This document shows positions 47,300-56,190 of a stretch of DNA of 64,000 bases, in pieces. This DNA comes from Nocardia altamirensis NBRC 108246. GTDB lineage: Bacteria; Actinomycetota; Actinomycetes; Mycobacteriales; Mycobacteriaceae. The position numbers were made by a program, and so were the translations under genes. The stretch lies in the NCBI RefSeq assembly GCF_001612685.1, contig NZ_BDAY01000010.1:171110-235109 (forward strand), read 5' to 3'. Numbering within the stretch: the first letter of the stretch is position 1; each line of letters begins with the position of its first letter. The notes beneath the pieces are model-generated. The model ran no database searches, was not told the origin of the DNA, and was given only the letters and a program-made list of their open reading frames with translations.

Positions 47300-48415
47300 G
47301 TGACGGGAGGTACCGATATCATCCGGGTGCACATGACCGGGTCCGAATGGTTCGCGGCCGCGCCGGGTGGACTCAATCGGTACTTCACCGAATTGGTCAC
47401 CGCGCTGGCGAGGCAGCCGGGGATCGACGTGTCCGCCGCCGCGTTCGGCGCCACGGGGTCGGCACCGTTCGGCGCCCGATCTTGGGGTGGCACAGGCGGA
47501 TCCACGATCCGGCGGGCTCGCACCGCGTTCCTCGATCGCGGCGACTTGCGTCGCGATGCCACCGCCGCCACGGTGCTCGACCGCCACTTCTGCCTCTACG
47601 GACCCGCCGCCGTCGACCGGAACGGCAAGCTTCCGCTCGTCGTCCACTTCCACGGTCCGTGGGCCGCCGAGAGCAGGATGTCCGGCCAGAACGCGCTCGC
47701 GGCACGGGCGAAGTATCTGATCGAACGTGCCCGCTATCGTGGCGCGGACCGATTCGTGGTGCTGTCCAACCACTTTCGCGATGTCCTGCACACCGACTAT
47801 CGCGTTCCGCTCGATCGGATCGCGGTCATCGCGCCCGGCGTCGATCTGAATCGCTTCCACTCCACCCCGATTCGGCCCGCGACCAGCACCCGCACCGTAT
47901 TGTGTGTGCGCAGGCTCGAACGCCGGATGGGCATCGATACTTTGCTTCGCGCGTGGCCCGCCGTGCTGGCCGAGCATCCGGACGCCAGGCTGGTGGTGGT
48001 CGGCACCGGGACTGCGGAATCCGAATTACGGTCCATGGCAACAGCTCTCGGTGATACTGTCGCCTTCGCCGGACACGTGGACGACCAACAACTCACCGAA
48101 CTCTACGAACAGGCGGAGCTGACCGTAGTGCCGACCACCGCCCTCGAAGGATTCGGACTGATCGCCCTCGAGTCGCTCGCGGCCGGTCGGGCGCCCATCG
48201 TCACCGATTGCGGAGGGTTACCCGATTCCGTTCGCGGACTCGACGCTTCGCTCATCGTGCCCAAGAGCGACGCCGACACGCTCGGCGCTCGCCTCGCCGC
48301 CGCACTGCACGGAAAGCTCCCCACCCCCGAACAATGCCGGGCGCACGCCGAGACCTTCTCGTGGGATGTCACAGCCGAACGCCATCTCGCGATGTACCGG
48401 GCGATCAGCTCATGA
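47300..48415 (+). CDS. Family 4 glycosyltransferase
   Basis: A 371-residue protein (360 if translation starts at the ATG at 47333; neither start is clearly better). It is a GT-B enzyme: GGLNRYFTELVTAL and FVVLSNHFRDVL in the N-terminal half, VLCVRRLERRMGIDTLLRAWP and the donor-binding E-x7-E block EGFGLIALESLAAGRAPIV near residue 285. It adds a sugar from a nucleotide donor, keeping the anomeric configuration. The stop overlaps the next gene (ATGA). Confidence 0.9.
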   Translation: MTGGTDIIRVHMTGSEWFAAAPGGLNRYFTELVTALARQPGIDVSAAAFGATGSAPFGARSWGGTGGSTIRRARTAFLDRGDLRRDATAATVLDRHFCLYGPAAVDRNGKLPLVVHFHGPWAAESRMSGQNALAARAKYLIERARYRGADRFVVLSNHFRDVLHTDYRVPLDRIAVIAPGVDLNRFHSTPIRPATSTRTVLCVRRLERRMGIDTLLRAWPAVLAEHPDARLVVVGTGTAESELRSMATALGDTVAFAGHVDDQQLTELYEQAELTVVPTTALEGFGLIALESLAAGRAPIVTDCGGLPDSVRGLDASLIVPKSDADTLGARLAAALHGKLPTPEQCRAHAETFSWDVTAERHLAMYRAISS

Positions 48416-49605
48416 CAACAGCCGTCTTCCTCGCGCACACCGCGGCGCCGTCCGGCGCCGAACTCGCCACGCTCCGATTGGTGTCGGCACTGCGCGACCA
48501 GGGGCGGCTCGACGTCGCCATGGTCTACACCGAGGACGGTCCGATGGTCGAACGCATGCGCGCCCGCGGCGTCGAAACCCGAGTGCTGCGTACGCGATTC
48601 GACAGCAGGTCGATGACCATCGCCTCCGGCCCGCTCGGCCTGGCGCGCGGGTTCCTGACGCTACTCAGGCACGGCTGGGCGCTCGGGGCGCTCACCACCG
48701 AACTCGGTGCGCGGGTGCTGGTGGCCGAGAGCAGCAAGGCGCTGGTGATGGGCGCGGTCGCCGCGCGCCGGGCCCGTGTTCCGCTGGTCTGGCAGGTGCA
48801 CGACCGGATCGCCGCCGACTATTTCGGCAGGCTGCCCACCCTGGCGCTGCGGGTGCTCGGCAGGCTCGTCAGCCGTGGCTATCTCGCCAACAGCAGGGCG
48901 ACCGCGGCCACCCTGCCGATCGGGCGCAGGCCAGCACTCGTCGCGTACCCGGGTATCGAGCTCGGCGCCGAGGTGCCGCGCGCCGACCAGCGGCCGCCCG
49001 CCGACACCGTGGTCACGGTCGTCGGCAGGCTCGCCCCGTGGAAGGGGCAGGACGTCCTGCTCCGTGCGGTGGCCGCGACGAAAACGCTTCCGCGCCATAT
49101 ATTTCTGGTCGGCGGTACCTTCTTCGACGAGGAGCCCTACCGCGCCGAGCTCGAAGCACTCGCGCGGGCGCTCGCGCTGCCCGTCACCTTCACCGGACAC
49201 GTCGACGACCCCGGCCCTTATCTACGCGACGCCGACATCCTCGTGCACTGCTCGGTGCTGCCCGAACCTTTCGGACAGGTCGTGGTCGAGGGCATGCATG
49301 CGGGCTGCGCTGTGATCGCCTCCGGGCCAGGCGGTCCCACGGAAATCGTCGAGCCGGGCACGAACGGCCTGCTGGTCACCGGCGGCGACGAACAGCAACT
49401 CACCGCAGCGCTGGACACCCTCATCGCCGACCCGGCGCTGCGCACCCGCCTGGCCACCGCGGCGCGACGACGCGCCACCGACTTCGACATCACCGAGACG
49501 GCGCACACGGTGGCCGCATTCCTCGACACCATCGCACAACGCAACGACGCCGCGCGCACCTCACTTTTCCGGGAGAGAACCGCGTATGGCAGAGCACGCC
49601 CCTAA
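48412..49605 (+). CDS. Family 4 glycosyltransferase
   Basis: A 397-residue protein beginning inside the stop of the previous glycosyltransferase. GT-B motifs: GAELATLRLVSAL at the start, VPLVWQVHDRIAADYFG, VVTVVGRLAPWKGQDVLLRAV and the donor block PEPFGQVVVEGMHAGCAVIAS. The last 20 bases overlap the flippase gene. It is a second elongation enzyme for the repeat unit. Confidence 0.9.
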   Translation: MTTAVFLAHTAAPSGAELATLRLVSALRDQGRLDVAMVYTEDGPMVERMRARGVETRVLRTRFDSRSMTIASGPLGLARGFLTLLRHGWALGALTTELGARVLVAESSKALVMGAVAARRARVPLVWQVHDRIAADYFGRLPTLALRVLGRLVSRGYLANSRATAATLPIGRRPALVAYPGIELGAEVPRADQRPPADTVVTVVGRLAPWKGQDVLLRAVAATKTLPRHIFLVGGTFFDEEPYRAELEALARALALPVTFTGHVDDPGPYLRDADILVHCSVLPEPFGQVVVEGMHAGCAVIASGPGGPTEIVEPGTNGLLVTGGDEQQLTAALDTLIADPALRTRLATAARRRATDFDITETAHTVAAFLDTIAQRNDAARTSLFRERTAYGRARP

Positions 49606-50950
49606 CGGCCAGCACCCGTCAGGCGGCGCACATCGCCTGAAACCGGTGCGCCGCCGCCACGGATTCCTTTCGGTGATCCGCGATATCGGCTACGTCAGCT
49701 TCGGCAAGTACGGACAGTACGTCGTCACCATCGTGACCGTGCCGCTCATCGCCCGCGTGCTCGGCACGCACGGCCTCGGGCTGCTCGCGATCGGCATGTC
49801 GGCGTACTTCATCGGCTCGCTGCTCGTCGATCTCGGCATCACCTCGTATCTGGCCGCGCGCGTGCACGACGCGAACGCCGATGCCCTCGGTGACGACCGG
49901 TTCGGGCACGTCAACCAGTTGCGTGGCGACTATCTTGCGATCCGCGCGACCACCCTCGGCGTGCTCGGCGCGGCATTGGTGCTGAGCTATGCGCTCGGCG
50001 CGCCGGAGGCGCTGGAGATGATCCTCCTCGGGCTGTTCGCGGGCGGCTTCTGGTCGGTCTCGGAGGACTGGCTGCTCATCGGCCAGGGGCGCTTCGGCGC
50101 GTCGACGGCGTATCAGGCGGTCGGCCGGATCGGCTATCTGGTGCTGCTCGTCGTGGTGCTCCCCCGGATGCCGAACGCCCAGATCGCGCTGCTCTGCCTG
50201 TTGGTTTCCTCGGTGCCGACGGTCGCGTTGACCTGGTGGGATTCGTTGCGCACCTTCGGTCCGCCGGCCCGGCCGCGCCACGTGCGCACCATCTTGCGTA
50301 CCGGCACACCGGTTTTCACCTCCCGCCTGCTGGTGACGACCTACGGACAGGGGGCGGCAGCGGTGTACGCCGCTGTGCTGGACGCGGTGTCACTCGGCCT
50401 CTACTCCGCGGGCGATCGCCTGGTACGCGCCATCCAATCCACCCTCGACCCCATCGGTTTCGCATTATTGCCCCGGATGGCACGCAAGAGTGGCGAAGAC
50501 ACTTTCTGGCGCCAGGCCATGCAGGCGATGCTCGCCTGCGTCTGCCTCGCGACGGTCGCGGCCGCCGCAGTGTGGCTGGCGGCGCCGCTGCTGATCCATC
50601 TGGTTTTCGGCCAGGACTTCACCGCGGCGATCGCGCTGCTGCGGGTCGAAACCTTCATCCTGCCCGCCACCGCGATCACCTCGTTCGTCACGACGGCGGT
50701 GCTTCCGGTGCGCCAGGACACCACCGGGGTGCTGATCGGCGCGGTGCTCGGCACCGGCGTCGCGGCCGTCGCGCTGGCCATCGCGTTTCGCACGCACTCG
50801 GTGTGGACGTTGATCTACGGCACCGTCGTCGTCGAATTCACCGTCGCCGCCTGGTATCTGCTGCGCATCCGGGCCTTGATCCGCCGTGAGCGCGTAACAC
50901 CCGCGCTCGGGCCCGCGATTGTGCTGATGCGGGAGGAAGGCACGAAGTGA
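49586..50950 (+). CDS. Wzx-type polysaccharide flippase
   Basis: A 454-residue membrane protein with about 12 helices, starting 20 bases before the preceding stop. The N-terminal block YVSFGKYGQYVVTIVTVPLIARVLGTHGLGLLAIG and VFGQDFTAAIALLRVETFILPATAITSF match the polysaccharide biosynthesis/MATE-like flippase family. It should move the undecaprenyl-linked repeat unit across the membrane for polymerisation. The C-terminus overlaps the next gene. Confidence 0.9.
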   Translation: MAEHAPNGQHPSGGAHRLKPVRRRHGFLSVIRDIGYVSFGKYGQYVVTIVTVPLIARVLGTHGLGLLAIGMSAYFIGSLLVDLGITSYLAARVHDANADALGDDRFGHVNQLRGDYLAIRATTLGVLGAALVLSYALGAPEALEMILLGLFAGGFWSVSEDWLLIGQGRFGASTAYQAVGRIGYLVLLVVVLPRMPNAQIALLCLLVSSVPTVALTWWDSLRTFGPPARPRHVRTILRTGTPVFTSRLLVTTYGQGAAAVYAAVLDAVSLGLYSAGDRLVRAIQSTLDPIGFALLPRMARKSGEDTFWRQAMQAMLACVCLATVAAAAVWLAAPLLIHLVFGQDFTAAIALLRVETFILPATAITSFVTTAVLPVRQDTTGVLIGAVLGTGVAAVALAIAFRTHSVWTLIYGTVVVEFTVAAWYLLRIRALIRRERVTPALGPAIVLMREEGTK

Positions 50951-51951
50951 GGATCCTCTATCTCGGCGACGACTGGGTCGGCAGCAACGCGCACTCGCTC
51001 GCCGACGGCTTCCGGCAAGCAGGCCACGAGGTGGTCGTCCTCGATACCACACGAGTTACGTTGCCGCCCAGGCTTTCTCCGCCCTGGATGTATGCCAAGT
51101 TCGCCAAGCGCAGGGCGCCGTGGAACGTCGCGGCACTGCACGACGCCATCGAGCGCGCCGCCGCCGAATTCCGGCCGGAGCTGCTCTTCGTGTTCAAGGG
51201 CGTGCATCTCGATCAACGCAAGCTGCTCGACCTGCCCGCGGGCGTGCGGGTGCATTACAGCCCGGACGATGTCGCGAATCCCGCCAACATCAGCGCGGAA
51301 TACCTTGCGCACGAACCGGAATGGGATCTCGTCGTCACCACCAAGCGACACAACGTCGCCGAGCTGCAGGCCCGTGGCGCCCGCGCGGTCACCTTCGTAC
51401 GCAGCGCCTACGACCCGGCCTGGCATCATCCCACCGCGCGGCGTGGCACCAGGCAGTTCCTGGTCGGGTTCATCGGCGTGTGCCGCCCCGACCGCCGGGC
51501 CGAACTCGTCGGGCTCGCCCGCACCCACGGCTCCCGCATGCTGGTGCGCGGGCCAGGCTGGCGGCGTGTGCACGAATTGCGCAGCACCGGAGCACAAGTG
51601 GGCGGCGCGGTGTACGGCGAGCGGTACTCCGAGGTGGTCGCGAGCGTCACCGCCAACCTGGTGCTGCTCAACTCCGACAACCGCGACACGCACACCTGCC
51701 GTAGCTTCGAAGTGCCCGCTGCCGGTGGGCTTTTCGTCGGCGAGCGGACCGATGAGCACGCAGAGTTGTTGCAGGACAACAGCGAATGCTTCCTATTCGC
51801 GGACGCGGCCGAGCTGTCCGACATCCTCGACCGATGCGCCGCGCACCCGGACAAGGCGGCCGCGGTCGCCGCGGCAGGCCATCAGCGGATCGTCGCAGGC
51901 AAGCATCGTTACGTCGACCGAGCACGGGAGATCATCCATGCGATCAGCTGA
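50947..51951 (+). CDS. CgeB-like glycosyltransferase family protein
   Basis: A 334-residue protein from the GTG at 50947, overlapping the flippase stop (GTGA). It begins MRILYLGDDWVGSNAHSLADGFRQAGHEVVVLD and ends with a spore-protein/CgeB-type GT-B domain: NLVLLNSDNRDTHTCRSFEVPAAGGLFVGERTDEHAELL. The donor-side Glu pair is altered from classical GT4 enzymes. It probably adds a sugar of the repeat unit. Confidence 0.8.
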   Translation: MRILYLGDDWVGSNAHSLADGFRQAGHEVVVLDTTRVTLPPRLSPPWMYAKFAKRRAPWNVAALHDAIERAAAEFRPELLFVFKGVHLDQRKLLDLPAGVRVHYSPDDVANPANISAEYLAHEPEWDLVVTTKRHNVAELQARGARAVTFVRSAYDPAWHHPTARRGTRQFLVGFIGVCRPDRRAELVGLARTHGSRMLVRGPGWRRVHELRSTGAQVGGAVYGERYSEVVASVTANLVLLNSDNRDTHTCRSFEVPAAGGLFVGERTDEHAELLQDNSECFLFADAAELSDILDRCAAHPDKAAAVAAAGHQRIVAGKHRYVDRAREIIHAIS

Positions 51952-51960
51952 GCTCGACTG

Positions 51961-53400
51961 ATGGCCGCCACCACCGAGGTGCTGCTGATCGGCCTCGCGC
52001 TCGCCACGATCGTGGCCGCGGCCAGCACGATTCCCGGCGTCGTCCGGGTGTTCCTGATCGCGCAGGCGGCCTTCTGGTCACTGTCCTACCTGGCCCGGCC
52101 GATCGTGCTGCTGTGGGTGCAGCCGGAACCACACTTCGGCGACAACGTGCCCGATCCGCGCCTGGCCCAGTTCGGCTACGACCGCGGCATCGCGCTGGTC
52201 TTGGAGCACGTGGTCGTCGGGCTCTGGGTGTACGCGGGACTCGTTGTCGCCTATGCCTTCTGGATCCGCCGCCATCCACCCGCCGCGCAGCCCGCACTCA
52301 CCAGCGACCCGAATTTCGTACCGACACTTGCGGCCATGTACGCCGTCGGGCTCCTCGGCCGCGCCGCGACGGTGGCCACCGGGGCCACCGGCGGCGCAGG
52401 CGATGTCGAAAGTGCCAATCCCATCCTGTCTTTCGTCGCCATCCTCGCAACCATCGCCGCACTCGGACTGATCATCTTCGTCCGGCCCGCGACTACCCGA
52501 CTCACGGTGCTCATCATCGGCGGCCTGCTACTCGGCGAGCTCGCCTGGACCGCCGTCGTCCAATCGAAGACACCGATCATCGGCGCCGCACTCGCCATCG
52601 CGATCCGCTTCGCGATCCTCGGGTGGACAAAACGGAAGGCGGTATCCGTCGCCGCCATCGGCGTGCTCGGCGTCGCCGCATTCGGCTGGTTGCAGTCGCT
52701 CAAGCAGACCGAGTACGCGAAAGCCGAAGCTGCGGTGACTGATTCGGGGTATCCGCCGATCGTGCAGCCGTTCCTGAGCATCCTGCGGCGGTTCGATCTG
52801 CTCGAGGCAGCGACCGACGCCTACTATCACGGGCCCGGCTTCTGGCTCACCCCCGCCGAAGCGTTGCGGCACGCGATGCTGAGCCTGATCCCTGCACAAC
52901 TCCTGGGCACCTCGAAGTTCCAGTCCGGCACCGCATGGGCACAAGACGTCCGCGGCGCCTCGGTGGACATGACGAAGGTGTCGGTGTCGCTGGCCGAGGG
53001 CAACCTCAACGAAGGCTATGTGGTCGGCGGCTACCCGGGTGTCGTCGTGTGCGCGTGCTTCACCTTTGTGCTGCTGCTCTTCTGGGCCAAAGCGCTGTAC
53101 TCGCGCCTGTTCCCGGTCGCGGTGCTCGGGCTCGCGCTGACCGGCGCCTCGGCGCTGTTCGAACGCGGCATCCTCGGCTCGATGGAGAATCTCGGCAAGT
53201 TTCTCCAGGCCGCAGTTCTCGCCTGGCTCATCTCGCTGCTCGTGCGGGAGTACCGACGCCGCGCCGAACCGCGGTACGCACCTGCTCCGCCGCCCGCCGT
53301 TTCCCTGTCCCGGCCACCCCCTGGCCACCCTGTTCTCGTCGGGGCTGTCACCAGCCAGCAGGCTGTCATCACCGAAAAGAAAGCGTCCCCATGGGATTGA
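51961..53400 (+). CDS. Wzy-like O-antigen/polysaccharide polymerase membrane protein
   Basis: A 479-residue protein with about 11-12 membrane helices and a large external loop (residues about 250-350: QSLKQTEYAKAEAAVTDSGYPPIVQPF; GASVDMTKVSVSLAEGNLNEGYVVGGYPG). Wzy proteins are poorly conserved, so the call rests on this topology, the loop and the position between flippase and chain-length genes. It would join repeat units outside the membrane. The 3' end overlaps the chain-length gene by 10 bases. The C-terminal tail is Pro-rich. Confidence 0.7.
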   Translation: MAATTEVLLIGLALATIVAAASTIPGVVRVFLIAQAAFWSLSYLARPIVLLWVQPEPHFGDNVPDPRLAQFGYDRGIALVLEHVVVGLWVYAGLVVAYAFWIRRHPPAAQPALTSDPNFVPTLAAMYAVGLLGRAATVATGATGGAGDVESANPILSFVAILATIAALGLIIFVRPATTRLTVLIIGGLLLGELAWTAVVQSKTPIIGAALAIAIRFAILGWTKRKAVSVAAIGVLGVAAFGWLQSLKQTEYAKAEAAVTDSGYPPIVQPFLSILRRFDLLEAATDAYYHGPGFWLTPAEALRHAMLSLIPAQLLGTSKFQSGTAWAQDVRGASVDMTKVSVSLAEGNLNEGYVVGGYPGVVVCACFTFVLLLFWAKALYSRLFPVAVLGLALTGASALFERGILGSMENLGKFLQAAVLAWLISLLVREYRRRAEPRYAPAPPPAVSLSRPPPGHPVLVGAVTSQQAVITEKKASPWD

Positions 53401-54677
53401 TCGACTATTGGCATATCGCCCGCCGGCGCTGGGTCATCATCGCCGCCGTCCTAGTGGTCTTCCTCGCCGCAGCGGCAGGCTACGTCAGCACCCTTCCGAC
53501 CACCTACGTCGCCTCGAGCAGCATGTACGTCTCGATGGCCACCGGAACCTCGGTCAACGACTCCTACCAGGGCGGGCTCGCCGCGCAGCAGCGCGTTCGC
53601 TCCTATCTCGACCTGGCCACCAGCACCACCGTCGCCAATCGGGTCATCGACGACCTCGGGCTGCGGATGTCGGTCAGCGAGGTACAGGGCAAGATCAAGG
53701 CCTTCTCACCGCCCGCCACCACCAACATCGTCATCACCGTGCAGTCGTCGACCGCCGAGGGCGCGCGCGACTTCGCCAACTCGGTCGTCGCCCAATTCCG
53801 CCGTCTCATCGACGAATTGGAGACCATCGTGCGCGATGCCGCGCCTGCCGCGCGGATCGTGGTGGTCGACCGCGCCGAGATACCGTCCGGGCCCGCGGGG
53901 CCGCAGACGAAACGCATCCTGGTGCTCGGGCTGCTCGCCGGGCTGGCGTTCGGCTGCGCGGCCGCGTTCGTCCGCGACCGCACCGACCGCACGCTACGCA
54001 CGTCCAACCAGCTGGAGGCGATACTGCCCGTCCCCATCCTCGGCATCATCGATGCGGGACGCCCAGGTGCCCCCGACGAGACCCGCAGGCTGCGGACCAG
54101 GCTGCTACGCGACGGCGAGGCCACCAGTGTGCTCGTGGCCGGCTTCTCGCCCAGATCGGAACCGGAAGTCGCAGTGGCGCTGGCGAAGTCGTTCGCCGAC
54201 ACCGGAAGCAACGTGGTGCTCATCGACGCCGACACCACCGGCGACGGCAGCTCGTCCGCCGAGAGCGCGCCGAAGAGCCCTGGCCTCAGCGCGGTGCTGC
54301 AGGGCGACGTGCCGGTGCACGAGGCGCTCACCGGATGGCCGGAGGCCGGGTTCACCGTGCTGCCGCTCGGCCCTGCCGACGAACAGACCGCCGACCTGCT
54401 CGCCTCGGACCGGTTCGCGGCGGTGGTCGCGAAGCTGCGCACCGACTACGACCACGTCGTCATCGAGGTCGCCCCGGTGGCACACGCCGCCGACGCGCTT
54501 TCCGTCGCGCCGCTCTGCGAACAAACCATCGCCGTCGTCGCGCTCGGCGGCACCAGCGCCCCGCAATTGCGCGGTGCGCTGGCCACATTCGGGGACAACA
54601 CGCTCACCGGCGCGGTAGCGTACAGCAAGCCGCCGGGCAACCGGTTGCAGCGACTTCGCGAGGGGCTGCGGCTATGA
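53391..54677 (+). CDS. Wzz-type chain-length protein with degenerate BY-kinase domain
   Basis: A 428-residue protein. Two membrane helices (about 15-33 and 183-202) flank an external Wzz domain. The cytoplasmic part is like bacterial tyrosine kinases of the CpsD/Wzc type, but the Walker A position (about residue 245-255) reads AGFSPRSEPEVAVALAKSF, with no GKS/GKT. The A' motif VVLIDAD is present. No C-terminal tyrosine cluster is seen. It probably controls polymer length without ATP-dependent autophosphorylation. Its stop overlaps the start of mini-ORF B1. Confidence 0.82.
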   Translation: MGLIDYWHIARRRWVIIAAVLVVFLAAAAGYVSTLPTTYVASSSMYVSMATGTSVNDSYQGGLAAQQRVRSYLDLATSTTVANRVIDDLGLRMSVSEVQGKIKAFSPPATTNIVITVQSSTAEGARDFANSVVAQFRRLIDELETIVRDAAPAARIVVVDRAEIPSGPAGPQTKRILVLGLLAGLAFGCAAAFVRDRTDRTLRTSNQLEAILPVPILGIIDAGRPGAPDETRRLRTRLLRDGEATSVLVAGFSPRSEPEVAVALAKSFADTGSNVVLIDADTTGDGSSSAESAPKSPGLSAVLQGDVPVHEALTGWPEAGFTVLPLGPADEQTADLLASDRFAAVVAKLRTDYDHVVIEVAPVAHAADALSVAPLCEQTIAVVALGGTSAPQLRGALATFGDNTLTGAVAYSKPPGNRLQRLREGLRL

Positions 54678-54748
54678 ACGAGCGAACAAGGGGCGCAGCT
54701 GCGCCGTCGCTCGTGACGGAGTCGAGCGCTAGCGAGGCGCAGTTATGA
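54674..54748 (+). CDS. Mini-ORF of the MSERSER repeat family, copy B1
   Basis: This 24-codon ORF begins MNERT, shorter at the start than the other copies, and ends SEAQL. Its ATG overlaps the TGA of the chain-length gene and its TGA overlaps the ATG of copy B2. Confidence 0.5.
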   Translation: MNERTRGAAAPSLVTESSASEAQL

Positions 54749-54828
54749 GCGAGCGTAGCGAGCGAACAATGGGCACAGCCGAGCTGTTGCTCGAGACGGG
54801 GCCGAGCGGGAGCGAGGCGCAGTCATGA
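54745..54828 (+). CDS. Mini-ORF of the MSERSER repeat family, copy B2
   Basis: This 27-codon ORF begins MSERSERTM and ends SEAQS. Its TGA overlaps the ATG of the beta-helix lipoprotein gene, which completes an unbroken chain of stop/start overlaps from the chain-length gene to the lipoprotein gene. Confidence 0.55.
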   Translation: MSERSERTMGTAELLLETGPSGSEAQS

Positions 54829-56186
54829 GCAACAACACGGTCGGCCGGCGAAGCATGCTCGCCGCGGCGCTCGGGGCCGTCGGCGCGGTACCGGTCATGG
54901 CGGCCTGCAGCAGTACGCCAGAAAGCCCGGGCATCGAATTCCGTTCCCCGCTCGTCACCGACGCGCCCGCGGCCCGCAACGTGCGTGACTTCGGCGCCGT
55001 CGGCGACGGCGTCGCCGACGACACCCTTGCCATTGCCGCGGCGGCCGCGGTGAAGGACGCACCGCTGGTCCTGTACCTGCCCGCGGGGCACTACAAGGTG
55101 ACCGCCTGGCCCGAACTAGCCGACTACGCCACGATTCTCGGCGACGGCGCCGATGTGACCATCGTGGTCTGCACGACCGACACCACGCTGATCACGCTGC
55201 GCAAGCGCAGCCGGGTGCGCTTCGCCCGCATCGGCTTCTACATGTCCGGGCCGAAGTCGACGGCGGTGGTATTGAACGAGTGCTTCCGGTGCTCGTTCGA
55301 CTCGGTGGTGATCCGCGGCAACCATCTCAGCGACAACCATCCGCGCTACCTCGAGCAGCGCGGCGTGGTGTTGGAGGGCAACACCGGCGGCACCGCGTTC
55401 CTCAACTGCGACATCAACAATTTCGGCTTCGGCATCGTCACCTCGTGCATCCAGAACTACGTCACCTCGTCCAAGCTGACCAGCAACTACATCGGCGTGC
55501 TCGGCACCGGCAACGACCACAACGCCGGATTGGCGCTCACCAACGTCGAATTCGTGTCCGACCTGGATCCGCGCACCACCGACAAGCACATCGTCATCGA
55601 CGGGGCGGCAAACGACTGGTGGCTCACCAACGTCTGGTTCGAGGGCGCCGACATCGCGCTGTCCGTCGGCAGGCGTGACGGCGGCGGGCCCGCGCAATTC
55701 GGCATGACCAATTGCAAGGTAGCCGCCCGCACGGTCGGCATCGATCTGATCTACTGTCGCCAGCCCTATCTCGCCAACGTGCAATTCGACAGGGATCTCG
55801 ACCGGCCGCCCATCGAACTACGTATCGATCCGACCGGTTGCCCCGAAGGGACGGCGGTCAACCTGATCTCCACGGCAGCAGACGATCTCAACCCCGCCGT
55901 GTTCCCCGAACGCTGGCATGTGCTCGGCCGCACCAGCACTCACGCACCGTCGTTCACCGGAACGGTGGTCGCCAAGGCCGGGCGCGGCGATGCCGATATC
56001 TTCCAGGCCCAATCCGCCGACGGCGTAGTGCGTTCCGCCGTGCTGGCGAGCGGGACCTGGCTCTCCGAACACACCGAGGGAGGTGTTGTGCTCAAGGATT
56101 CCGCCGGAACGTATTGGCGCCTATCGATCTCGACCGAGGGCGCGCTCAAGACCATGCCGCTGGGCAAACAACGACCGCGCGAGTAG
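54825..56186 (+). CDS. Tat-type lipoprotein with pectate-lyase-like beta helix
   Basis: A 453-residue protein. The N-terminus has twin arginines (VGRRSMLAAALGAVGAVPVMAAC) ending in a lipobox with the lipidated cysteine near residue 28. A pectate lyase 3-type beta-helix begins at NVRDFGAVGDGVADDTLAI (about residue 50) and continues through N-rich coils such as GTAFLNCDINNFGFGIV. Such folds cut or modify polysaccharides, so it may trim or bind the polymer made by this locus. The start codon overlaps mini-ORF B2. Confidence 0.85.
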   Translation: MSNNTVGRRSMLAAALGAVGAVPVMAACSSTPESPGIEFRSPLVTDAPAARNVRDFGAVGDGVADDTLAIAAAAAVKDAPLVLYLPAGHYKVTAWPELADYATILGDGADVTIVVCTTDTTLITLRKRSRVRFARIGFYMSGPKSTAVVLNECFRCSFDSVVIRGNHLSDNHPRYLEQRGVVLEGNTGGTAFLNCDINNFGFGIVTSCIQNYVTSSKLTSNYIGVLGTGNDHNAGLALTNVEFVSDLDPRTTDKHIVIDGAANDWWLTNVWFEGADIALSVGRRDGGGPAQFGMTNCKVAARTVGIDLIYCRQPYLANVQFDRDLDRPPIELRIDPTGCPEGTAVNLISTAADDLNPAVFPERWHVLGRTSTHAPSFTGTVVAKAGRGDADIFQAQSADGVVRSAVLASGTWLSEHTEGGVVLKDSAGTYWRLSISTEGALKTMPLGKQRPRE

Positions 56187-56190
56187 GCCT

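Larger units (their letters stand above)
54674..54828 (+). repeat. Tandem pair of about 75-84 bp MIRU-like elements, locus B
   Basis: Two units in a row ending in AGCGAGGCGCAGTT and AGCGAGGCGCAGTC before the next ATG. The start (ATGAGCGAGCGTAGCGAGCG in copy B2) is almost the same as in copy A1 at 9445, 45 kb away on the other strand. Confidence 0.75.
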
